This document shows, piece after piece, positions 39,629 to 50,834 of a stretch of DNA of 64,000 bases. The notes below the pieces were generated by a model. The model was not told where the DNA came from. It saw only the letters and a list, made by a program, of their open reading frames with translations, and searched no databases. This DNA is from Anarhynchus alexandrinus (Eukaryota; Chordata; Aves; Charadriiformes; Charadriidae), in the NCBI GenBank assembly GCA_008711295.1, contig VUYV01000069.1, positions 1,972,372-2,036,371 on the forward strand. The letters are read 5' to 3'. The position numbers were made by a program, and so were the translations under genes. The stretch's first letter is position 1; each line of letters opens with the position of its first letter.

Positions 39629-39652
39629 CCATGTAGTCAAGAGACTACATGG
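39629..39652 (+). other. Perfect 10-bp hairpin
   Basis: CCATGTAGTC and GACTACATGG are exact reverse complements separated by AAGA. Just outside, GAA and TTC can add three pairs across a bulged A. Nothing after it resembles a terminator or a coding end, so its role is unknown. Confidence 0.7.
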
Positions 39653-40848
39653 ATTCCTGGACTAACTCCAGTGATTATGGTGAAACTTGTAACTGGAAAA
39701 ATGTTTACATGAGTAATTTTTGCTTTTGCATTTCTCTAGATACGCCTTAGAAAATATTTTGATGTACTAGGACGCTTCTCGTATCTGAACATAAAGAAGA
39801 GGTTGAGGCTCTGTGGGGGAAACATAATAATTTATACAGTGCATATAAATAAATTCTTAAAACAGGATTGAGAAGATCATGCAATGTTCTGTCTGTTTTG
39901 TTCACTTAATGTGATGAAGAGCATGTCCGATTTGGCAATTTTAATTAACAGCTCAATCCTGAAGATATTTTCTACTTTAAAAACCCTCACTAAAGACAGT
40001 GGAAACACCTGAGATAATTTTAATACTTCCTGGAGATTAATACTTGTGGGGGAAAAAAAAAAAACAACAACACTCCTCCCTCCCCCCAAACAGTGCTTTC
40101 TCACAACAACTCCGACTTTTCTGATAAATCTTGCTTATAATATGCATTAACATAGCATAAAGTGAAGTACATTTATAATATTTTGGGGCTGCTAAACACT
40201 CTCCAGTACTTTTGCAATGTCTAACTGATCTTTCAATTATTATCAGAGATGCACTCAAGAAGGCAGAAGATTGAGAGAGGATTAAAGCCAGCACAGCACT
40301 TACATTCTTGAGTTGTTTCACTTAAATAAAGTGCAGATTTTATAACTTCTGCTTTTCTTAGCACTCATCAAACCCTAAATCATTACCAAAAAAAGGAAAA
40401 AGATAAATACACAGATACATTGGATTTCCTGATGGAGAGCAAATGTAAAGGTAGTGTCATTGCAGCTGCAGTACAGGTGCTTTTTCTTACACTATTTTAC
40501 TGAATACTAAACAGATATTCAAAATGTTTGAAAGCATAGTAAACAAACAACTGAGTTTAAAAGCCCTCTGCATTTATCAAACAGACACATTCAAAATATC
40601 TGGATGCCTACCAGATTTAAAAGTCGAAAAAACAATAAAGCTATAGTCAGGAAAAGACTGAAAATAATGAATTTGAAATTACACATAATTACATATTTAC
40701 ATTCTTACAATGATTAATAAAAAAGGCAAGAGTCTGATGGAAACCACTGGGGGAGAAAAATGGAAAGAACACAATCACTTCTATGTACTAGTAAAAGGAT
40801 TTCCTAGACTGTGCACAATAAAATGAAACAGGGAACCTACCTTCAAAA

Positions 40849-41421
40849 ATGTGCAAGATTTGTATTTACTCATATGTCAGAGAGAAAAGAACTTACATTG
40901 AAATTCACACTGGAATAAAAGATTTAACTGTTGTGAATAGTAACGATGAGCTAGGACTGTGGTATCTCCTTCCTCCAGCTAGGATGAATGCTTCCGAAAA
41001 GTGGAAAGTTTGCAATTTAAGTGGCCTATCATATGGACAACAGTTAGGCATTGCATTAGACTTACTCAGTCACAGATGCTTAACATGGTATGACTATGAC
41101 ACGAAGGCAGCACATGGAGGCATACAAAGGTGCAATGGGGTGACATATGTTCTTTTGACTTCTCATGACCTTTTAAAGCTTTTAAAGTACAATGACATCA
41201 GGTTACAAGCATTCACTTGTAGCAAAAACCTGATCCAAAGTCCACTCAGCCCACTGTGGCTGTCAGAAAGAATGGACTATGGAACCACAAGTTACTCAAA
41301 ATTTCTCATTCAAACTCAGCACATACGACATGACAGAAACTCAGCAACAAAGTGTATATTAACAAGTGTGGTTCTATGCTCCTGGCATACGAGCATCTAC
41401 AACACTACACATGGTAGCTAA
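40849..41421 (+). other. Open reading frame of 190 codons, coding status unproven
   Basis: This is the longest gap-free open frame in the window. It starts at an ATG 4 bases after CTTC, and the nearest in-frame stop upstream is a TAA near 40818. The predicted product has no signal peptide, no clear membrane segment and no motif I recognise. It is rich in Leu, Ser, Thr and His, with Cys scattered. Surrounding base composition is similar to the frame itself. In AT-rich DNA a frame of this length over 64 kb is uncommon but possible by chance. It could be random, a decayed retrocopy or a lineage-specific exon. Confidence 0.15.
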
Positions 41422-44400
41422 GGCACGACCATTAGTTATCTTGTAATTCATTTCAACATTTCAAATTTAACTCTTTCTTGAACTTTACTTCTCAATGTTC
41501 AGAAGCAATCAAATCATATAGCCTTTTACCAAATGTAAATGATTTCCGTTGAAGGAAAAAATATTCTCTCTCTTAATAAATTAGTGGATTGTTAGTTATC
41601 GCTGTAAATAGTTTTGTTTTTCTTTAATGCTACCTTGGTATAATTTCTTCAAGTAATACTTGTAATTACTATATTTTTAAACAATCTTCTGATGTATTCT
41701 TCCTTCTTTTGCCTGGGAAATTATGCATTTTATGCATATGGATTATGTTAATGTATTTAGAGTCTTTTATCCACTAAGGTAAGGAAGCTTTAATTTATTT
41801 TGGGATTCTAACTCTCACAAGGAGTTACAACTCCAGAGCAAATTGAATGGGCATAATTTCTTGTCAGGGGAATTAATGACCATCCCATTCTTGAACAGTG
41901 CTGGCATCTTGCTGGTGCTTTGATAGAAGACAGATTGCTTTTTACTGCTCCTTGTTCTTAAAGGCTTTGCACAACTAATAGCCTTTCACTTGCAGCCAGT
42001 GTTAGGGGCACAGGAAAGTCTGAAGATTATTATCACAACCCTGTTCCACATTATGTAAACAACTGCTAGAAAACTCACAGGGCCTCTACTGTCTTCTTAA
42101 AAATATGGCTTTAAGCCTGCAGAGGAGGGCAGATTTCTCCATGGGTATAAATTTACACGGAAAAGAAAAATGTAAAATTTGCCAGATAAACTTGTAAATA
42201 ATTTTCTATTCTGAAAAATGTTTATTATGAGCCATATTGATAAAATACAGAAGAATCTAAGGACAAGGAGCCAGCCTAAGTAGAAATGAAAAAACTTGAG
42301 TAAAAGGGAGTGCGTAGCCTCTCTGTCCCAGAGCAGATTAGGAATCAAACATTGACAAAGGGAAACCCTTTAATGCCTCTTACCCCCAGCACCAAGGCAG
42401 ATTTAACCTACCTCAACCCTGTACTAAATAGAATTTACTTCCCTCTCTGTTCTATCGTGGTTATACTCACAGTTGCCCTGAACAAGGCTAAACCAGGTTC
42501 ACACACGGTCTACGCATTTGCACAAGAAGATTACCCGATACCAGAGGGACTCCTGAACTACTACAGACTATGAATGAAGCATCCAGTACAGCAAAGTTAA
42601 AAGGCCCTAATCAACACTGACCTTCCTGTACAGGCAGAAAATGGTCTTCAAATGTACCCAAGGTCATGGGTGATGCTGCAGAGGCCTTTCTGTCTGAAAC
42701 ATCTTTCCAAAAGCAGTGCTCTGGCAGTTCTCAGGTGTGCTCATGATATATATTCCATCTGATAATAATATGTATAGCCCTTTTACTCCTATTACTTCCA
42801 TTCATACTGTATAAATAACTAGGAAATATGCTCGAGGAAATAATTGTATAATAAAAAGAGAAAGAATATCTGCAGTTGTTCCTTTTCTAATCCCTAAATT
42901 ATTTTAAATTATCATGACCTTTACATTTTATCTACATATTTCCCTTTCACATTTCTGTTCAAACAATACTTTTCTTGAACATGGAGCATCCTTATATACT
43001 GTTAACAACTAGGAACGGGGAAAAATGAGCTTCGCAGGCCTGCATAATAACTAAAATTACTCACTTCAGATATGTGAATTGCACAGTCTTTCTAAAATAC
43101 AGAGGAAAATACTAGAAATTCTCCCTGGACTTTCTACAAGTGCAGTAAGGCTCTGTAAACATCAATTGTCATTTTGCAAATATTGGCATAGCCTTAATGG
43201 CTAATAAAGAAAGTTTCACAGAAAAACCTGGATCTTGACTCTACAGGGTTTTATTGTAAAGTATTATTTTTTGTGAGAAATGTGGTAGAGCATAATATAT
43301 TCATAAATTAAACTAAGAGGTAACAAATTATAAGAAACAGCTTTTTGCCATTTCAACAGAGTCCTGCCTGGCATGAATAGAAAGTTTTAAGCAGTTTTCT
43401 TTCACTGTTTACTGCAACACTTGACCTTGTTTGCTTACTTCTGTAGAACTGCAATGTATGTGGTTTTTTATTTGCTGTGGTATTTTTACTTGCTTTTACT
43501 ACTTTTAAAAATTTACAGGAATACAATTTACATATAAGCCACTTGAGCATTCTGCCGTGATTTGAGAGTAGTCTTAGCATTAACATTACTTTGAAGCCCT
43601 ACAAATTGGCTGAATGGTGTAAATGGTCCTTCACATACATACTCAGACTCAAAATAGTTGAAGAATTTCTGTACATTACTCTTTATTTACAAAAAGAAAT
43701 CTTCAAATGCAGAAGACACTAATTCATCACCTCATAGAGAAGTCATTATTTAAAGACAGAAAGAAGCTACAAAACTTATAGCATTAAAAACTAAACTAGG
43801 TATTTAATTCTTTTCATTATTTCAATTTTTAGAATAATAAAGGAGACTTTAAGCAAAGCCCACATAATTCAATTAAGATCCTCAAAAGGCCCTTTCTCCT
43901 CCCTAAAGATCCAAGAAAATATGAAGAAGCACAATAAGCAGGTTGCATCCTTGCTAGGTGTTATGAGTTGCGTTACACTAGACCTGGATTGAAGGCACCC
44001 ACACTGTGCAATCATTTCCTCTCTGTACCCAAAACACAATTGAAACCTGCAAGTTACCCCTGAGGTTTTCAAATTCCAAACACGCATATAAAATTATGTC
44101 ACTTTAAACTACTATTACATGTTTTTCCTTTCTCCATTCAGCTTAATAAATCTCTTATTAGCTCTAACAGAATAAAAAACAATAATTGGGGAGATTTCCA
44201 TGAAGTAAATTATTTCAAAATTCTCCCAATATTTCACATCTGTCCATGTTTTTGAGGCAACTGCACTACAAGAGAAATATACAACCAAAGACTGGTTGGG
44301 GTACAGACAGACTTATGCAGAAGCTGAAGCAATTTCTGAAAAATGAGTCCTTGACAATGTGATCAGGACTGCCTGCATTGCATCAGCATTTCATGTGTCT

Positions 44401-47110
44401 ACCTGGACAGATAAGCTGTGGCCTGCCTTAGGATACTCCAATCATCCAGATCATGCAATTAACTCTTGGAGAGCAATATAAATCCCATTTTGTGTGTATG
44501 CTTTAGATTTTTTTCTATAGATGACACGTAGGAAAAAGAATCTGAACCTCACCTTAATAACAATGCCTTTGTATTGTACAGCCGAGGTATATTCCCTGAC
44601 CTGAGAACTGGAAAGTAGTCCAGGGCTCCATCATTTACCATGACTGAAAGAATTCAGAAATTTTCAAACAATAGGTAAAGGCTACAGCAATGACATTATC
44701 ACCTTGTATAAAATCTTATACTCTGAAGTCTTTTAGAATATCAATGTTGAATGCATTTGCAGTTGTCATTGTTTCCCATAAAAAGCACGAGTAAATGGAA
44801 GTCCCAGTTGTTTTGAAATAGCCTGTCTTGAACTCTACCTCCACACACTTTTGAAGCCCGTCAGGTTTGCGTATATTGCTAGGGAAGAAAAGGAAGGAAA
44901 ATTCAATGCTCATAAGTGATTTATTTTATATAATTCTGAAAGAAGAATATCTACAGGATAAACATGTCATCCACCATCACCGATGGTACAGGAGTAAGTT
45001 ATCAATTAGAATATTCTGCTCCCTTTCAATTTTTATCAGTAACTAGCTGAAATTCAAGATAATGGTATTTCTCGTGAATTCCCTCTAAGCGATAGTTTTA
45101 TGGTTAAAGTATAGGACTGTGCCTCCTAAAATCTAAGTAGTAGTCAGGCAAAACCTGTAGGTCACAGCAGCTCCAAGTTTCAAAATAAGATGAGGGTAGC
45201 AAAGCTGTTGTGTTCCAAAACACTACTGTGAACCTACATCCTTGTTTTGAAAGTCATGGTAAAGAAGACAATGCCCTATGTGTATTTATAATAAATTACT
45301 AAATATATCATCAATTATTTTTCTTTCCAATGGAGGTTACTTTATAAACATGTACATAAGAAGCCTAGTATTCCCTGGAATTTTATAAAAGTTACAAATT
45401 ATGAGTTGTTTCTACAACTGGAAAAGACAATTTAAAGAATTCTAGTTAAAAGTGTTAGTGCAAATGTCTGTACTCTCCAACCATTGTGTGAACTCTGGCA
45501 AACATTTCCTCTTGAAGTTTAAAAAAGCAAGCCACTGAGAGAAAGTTTTGGCTTTATTTTTACACACAAAGAATCAAACTCAAGCAAACAAGATTTAAGA
45601 AAGACAAGCCTGATAATCCTATCACCCTGAACTAACTTGATATTTATCTTAAGCTTAAGGAACAGTATTTTTATCCTACCTTTTTTTTTTTTTTAATTAT
45701 GGGTTTGCTTACTGTTGTTTTGACTGATAATAAAAGATCACTGCTTTACACCTAGACTGCTGCGTATTTGTAACACCCTCCCCCCAAAAACACAATACGA
45801 AGAGAAAGAAAGAGTTTTGTTCTTCCCTTTAGTAGAAGTCACACAAAGATAAGCCCACAAATTTGTACTGAATTTCATAAATCCCTGTAAGTAGAACTTT
45901 TTTACCGAATCTATTGTTTCAAACAATCACGCTCTCTATATTACAGGGAGAGGGATTCTGTGCCTTCTCTTCTATGACATACCTAACAGATCTTTGCTTT
46001 GTCTCTTGTATTTTCTCGGCTCATTAGACAAGAGTATGAGTGACCCAGTGAGGCAGTATAATAATTAGGGTACAGTCTAAAAAGGCAAGCGGAACCCAGG
46101 GACACTCCACTCGTGCTACTGCAAGAATACAAGAAGCTTCTGATGCAGCCCAATATCATCATTCTTCCAGTCACTGCAACAACTGATTGTTTCTTTTTGG
46201 CCACTATATTAATTCATTTGTTCACATATTATCAATTAACTTTAAGTCATCCTCCATTACTTGTCTTTCCCTCCTGTATTCACCTATTTTATTTTTTTCT
46301 TTTTGCCTGTGCCTTGTTTTTCAGGTGCCCAGTAGTACTCAACAGGCTTCTATGTTATCTATTTTCCTCCTTCTGGCATCTTGCACTTCTTTTTTCTACC
46401 TTGAATTTCCACTTCAAAAATGTACCCACATAGTACAAACAGAGGACCTGAAAACAGTATACAAGTTATATTTTTATAGGCAGACTTTAAAAAAATAGAA
46501 TTATTATAAAAGTTGATGAAGACAAACCATGTAATTACAAGGCACTATTGTTGCATATTTCCTTCTCCTATCCACCCTGCATGAACTTATGCTGTCACAA
46601 GTAAAATCAGACTGCCAGCTGTCCCTCTTTTTTTTTTGCCTGAGAAGAGCCCAGTGACTATATCTGGTGCCGTATAAATGCAAACAATTAAAAAGATAGG
46701 ATTTCTGCCTTGAAGATTATACAGCAAGGAATAGAAAAGAACAGAAATGAAAGCAAGACGAGGGAGAAGAGGAGGCAAAACAAGCATTAAACACAAAATA
46801 TGGGACACGTCTTAGCAGCAGCTGAATAGTACTGATAGTAATTTGAAACGAGAACAAATGGGGGAGTAAATAAGACTGAGCTGGAAGTGTGCACTAGAAA
46901 GAGAGAGAAGGAAGCGGATTTTGCAGGAAGAGATTGATGATGTTCTAAGTGTTTTATGAGTATGGACTATGAAGTTTAAAGAGGATTTGCTACAATAACA
47001 TAACTCCCAGCTGAGCCAATTTTCTAAATTCATGAAGGACATTCCTGTCAGTTTGACTGTGTTGGTCTCAGTGAAAGCTTATTTCATCAAAGCATCCCCC
47101 ACTTTACTGA

Positions 47111-47128
47111 CCCCCCCCCCCAACCATN
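47111..47128. repeat. Poly-C run (11) with an ambiguous base
   Basis: Eleven C are followed by AACCAT and one N at 47128. This is a typical spot for sequencing error, and the local frame and length are not reliable. Confidence 0.9.
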
Positions 47129-47980
47129 CCACTAAAAAAAGGCTATGAATATTTCAAAGAACTAAATGGCATGAATGGATTAATATTTTAATTCAAGTTA
47201 TGCTTGCCTTTTATCGAGATGTAACTTTGAACATAATAAATTCTGTTTAAAGAACCAAAGGCTTTCATATTCTATATTTTGCATCCTTTTTAATTATTTA
47301 TTTTAAGTTCTTTCTAAACACTGGAATGTTTATGGACATAGCCAATGGCATGCCAAAACAAGAGAACAAAACTACGATTGCATTCAGCTTACTCCTCTGA
47401 TAAATTTTCAGTCTAAAACAAAGAAGAAATGTTTCCCATTGCCTACTGTAAACACTTGTGCCATAACTTTCTTAACTTCAATTGACAGGTCCATAAAAAG
47501 AGCACTGTACAGTATTTACCAGAAAAAAATGTGAAGAAGTATTTTTTGAGATTGGCTGCAGGCGACAGCTGAATTACAGCAGTCTGGCCAGTGAATGCCA
47601 CTGGGAGTGTTCACAAGACTAGAATTCAACAGGACTGAGTGATTCACTCACCTCTTTGATCACATTTATTTCAAGGAATTCATTGATAATAAAGTGCAGG
47701 CATGTCATCATATAAAAACAAAACGAATTTAAAAGGTCAACAAAGACTTTGCACTTCAAATCAGTTTGGACACACAGCTAAAATCTCCTAAACTTAACAA
47801 AGGCATAATTGAACTATAGGGGCATGAATTTTGCATTCCTGTCTCAGAAAGTTAATATTCCCAATAATAACCTTCAGATAATTTCTCAATACCTTTCTCA
47901 ATTAGTAACTCTTTCAGTTTTTATTGGGTTCAGTTCATTACATCATATTAGATTCAGTTCATTCAATTCATTCATTGGTT

Positions 47981-48560
47981 ACCCGGGCTGCATTAGACAA
48001 AGTATTGCCAGCATGTCAAGGGAGGTGATTCTTTCCCTGTACTCAGCACTAGTAAGACCTGTGTGCAGTGCTGGGCCCAGTGCTGGGCTCCTCAGTACAA
48101 GACAGACATTGACATACTGGAAAGGGTCCAACAAAGGGCCAAGAGTATTATTAAGGGACCAGAGCATCTCTCCTATGAGGAAAGGCTGACAGAGCTGGGA
48201 CTGTTTGGCCCGGAGAAGAGAAGGCTCAGGGGGGAACCCATCAATGTATATAAATAACTGAAGGGAGGGTGCAAAGAGGACAGTGCCAGGCTCTTTTCAG
48301 TGGTGCCCACTGACAGGACCAGAAGCAATGGGCACAAAATGAAACACAGGAGGTTCCCTCAGAACATCAGGAAACACTTTCACTGTGAGGGTGACTGAGC
48401 GCTGGCATAGGCTGCCCAGGAGACTGTGGAGTCTCCGTCCTCAGAGATATTCAAAAGCCATGTGGACAGCATCCTGGGAAACTGGCTGTAGGAGGCCCTG
48501 CTTGTTGGACCAGATGAACTCCACCGATTCCTTCCAACCTCAACCATTCTGTGATTCTGG
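47981..48560 (+). mobile_element. CR1 LINE, 3' fragment (the one clear plus-strand copy)
   Basis: It begins at GGGCTGCATTAGACAAAG and ends in CAACCATTCTGTGATTCTGG, the CR1 3' tail in sense direction. Plus frames encode the ORF2 C-terminus: [17 protein letters not shown] in one frame, then [18 protein letters not shown] with SYEERLTELGLFGPEKRRLRG in another, so it is frameshifted. A segment after SALVRP is deleted and replaced by two copies of CAGTGCTGGGC (48066-48089). It is 5'-truncated before the catalytic part of the reverse transcriptase and has no capacity to move. Confidence 0.95.
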
Positions 48561-49307
48561 GATTACTTCCTTTACCAGTGGTACCAACCTAATCCCACTT
48601 ATCCAAAAATCATTTGGTATTTCCTGTACTTTCCCACCTATGCCTCTCTATCCTTCTCTACATGGCTACACACACTCACGTCAAATGCCCTCTTACAAGG
48701 CAATGCCCATAATGTAATATCTGCAGAAAACTGAGGGTTAGCATTCAGCAGTTAACAAAGGTTAGTGTTCAAGCAAGCAAACACTTTATCTTTTCTTTCT
48801 TCAAGGGAAAAAAAAATAATTCTCCTTTTTCACCTGTCATTTTTCTTGTACTTTCAGTCTGTGAGCCTCTCAAGGTATAGAGGATGCACCTTGAGGGTAC
48901 ATCTCTATTTGATTTGAGCAATGGGTAGTATTTTGGCAACCTCCCATAATTTAGACACTACTGTGTCAAAGAGTTTTCAGAATATGCTAAAGGAAAGTGA
49001 TCAGCAGTCATGTTGGGTTTGTTTTTTTTTCATTTTTTAAAAATCACATTATACTAGCAATATGAAATACATGCTGTCTCATGCTAATGAGAGCTATGGT
49101 GAAATTGAGGCCTTGCTGGTTATAACTTGGAAAGTAGAGCAAAGCAAAATAGTTCAGCTAACAATAGAATCTGTCCCAAACTCTTGGCCTGTCTTTGAAG
49201 CTGAAATCATAGTAAGCTTATAATAAACCAGCAATATTCTTTTAGTATTCAGGATTGCTATTGAGGCAGGATATTCTAAAGTGGCTGTTGTAAATATTGC
49301 ATCTGTG
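48561..49307. other. Spacer between CR1 copies
   Basis: AT-rich sequence with short A or T runs. Nothing recognised. Confidence 0.6.
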
Positions 49308-49415
49308 GTCAAGCAGGGCCACCTAGAGCCAGTTGCCCAGGACTGTGTCCAGATGTTTTTTGGATATCTCCAGGGATGGAGACTTTACAACCTCCCTGGG
49401 CAACCTCTTGCTCCC
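49308..49415 (-). mobile_element. CR1 LINE scrap
   Basis: About 100 bases match the CR1 3' region in reverse orientation. They run from AGGGCCACCTAGAGCCAGTT through GGATATCTCCAGGGATGGAG to ACAACCTCCCTGGGCAACCT. The tail repeat and the upstream part are missing, so this is an internal fragment left by deletion. Confidence 0.8.
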
Positions 49416-50834
49416 TTTGGAAGCACACCAGCAAACCTAGTAAATTTCAAGACTTAGTTTCTTCTCTCCCACGTTATATACTTTCTCCCTTTCGTTAAGT
49501 TGCAATGTTCTCTAAAAACTAGGTATTTTTTTGTCTTTCAACCCAAATTCTTACATCGGGTAGAGGTACTGATGAGACAAATGTGAAGCAGCACAGACCT
49601 CAATAGGGCTGTGGAGATTTGTCGGCAAAGAAGTTTCTGATCATACTTTTGAGACCAAGTATTATACTATCACAACATTGTATTTCATATTCTCCTCAGC
49701 TCTTTTTAACTGTGAACGCCATGCTGGAGATACTACTTTTGTGGAGGTTTTTTTTTATATATTTCCAAGCTAATTTGATACATAAAACCTCCTGTATTAA
49801 AGAACATATATCACTCACTTCTTGTTTGCAACAGTGAATAATAGATATTCTTGCAGCAAAAAAGTACTTTTAAAATAAAAAGAGAGGAAAAAAGATAACC
49901 TATTGTATTTCACAGTGGTAGATTTCTAAACAGTCATATATGCTTGTACACACTTAGAAACGTAAATTGTAATTGATTCATGTGTCCTTTGTCTTTTCAT
50001 ATTTCTTTGCATAGCAACAGAAACTCAGATATTCTGGCTTTGCTAGTTATGACGGTTCTGTTCCACAAAGTACAAAAAAATCCATTTAAGACACCACTGT
50101 GTTTCAGCAGTCTGAGAAACTGAGTGTAAGAACTTGCTACACAGTACAAATCAGTGCACTAAGGCGGGTTGCAATTTGGTTATAGTTTCTTCTGTCTTGC
50201 TTTTGTTTTGCTCAGGCCTCACAAGCATTCAGACTCACAGAATAAGATGTCTTGAATAACTGGGTCCATGACAGACACATCTACACATCGGCATGTGCAG
50301 CAATATTATGCCCAGTTATGCCAAACTGTATGACAGAAGAAGGTTTATAGTATTTGAGGCTTTCAGGGAATATGCTATCACTAGACATATTCCCCAGCTT
50401 CAGTGCATTGTTGCTGCCTTCTTCCTACTCTGGTGTAGTCCTCTGATCAAAACTATGGGTATGTCCTACAGTGGGAGGAAAAGTATGCATCTCATACCTC
50501 AGTTAGCTTTAGAAATCAGAAAGATTTTAAGATCCTTATTTTGTTTTGCTGTTATTTAGAAGTAGAAGCAGCACTTTCTCCCATTAAACTTTATTCAAGC
50601 TGATTGTAAATTCCATCTTTCTAAATACAAAGTAGCAATATAACTATTATTATCTACTATTTCTGTGAAATACCTTGCCACTCGATTGTTCACAGGGCAC
50701 AGTGCTGACTAACTCTTCTATTACAGCTCTTAATCATAAACTATTGTCTGAAGAACAGACTACAAAAAAAAAAAAAAGTTATGTTCTCATGGCTCTCCTT
50801 CTGTTATACTTCTTCCTGCACTAATCAGATATTT
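49416..50834. other. Spacer between CR1 copies
   Basis: AT-rich sequence with a run of 14 A at 50764-50777. No gene or repeat family recognised. Confidence 0.6.

Larger units (their letters stand above)
39368..47980. other. AT-rich stretch, nothing assigned apart from listed items
   Basis: No mobile element recognised. It holds a 10-bp hairpin (39629-39652), a 190-codon open frame (40849-41421), 14 T at 45681-45694 and a C run with an N near 47111-47128. Other open frames are short and without motif. Confidence 0.55.

Noticed and set aside
46113..46498. Two overlapping hydrophobic frames of 103-106 codons
   Set aside because: Both derive from a T-rich stretch in different frames. Hydrophobicity follows from composition and does not indicate a membrane protein.
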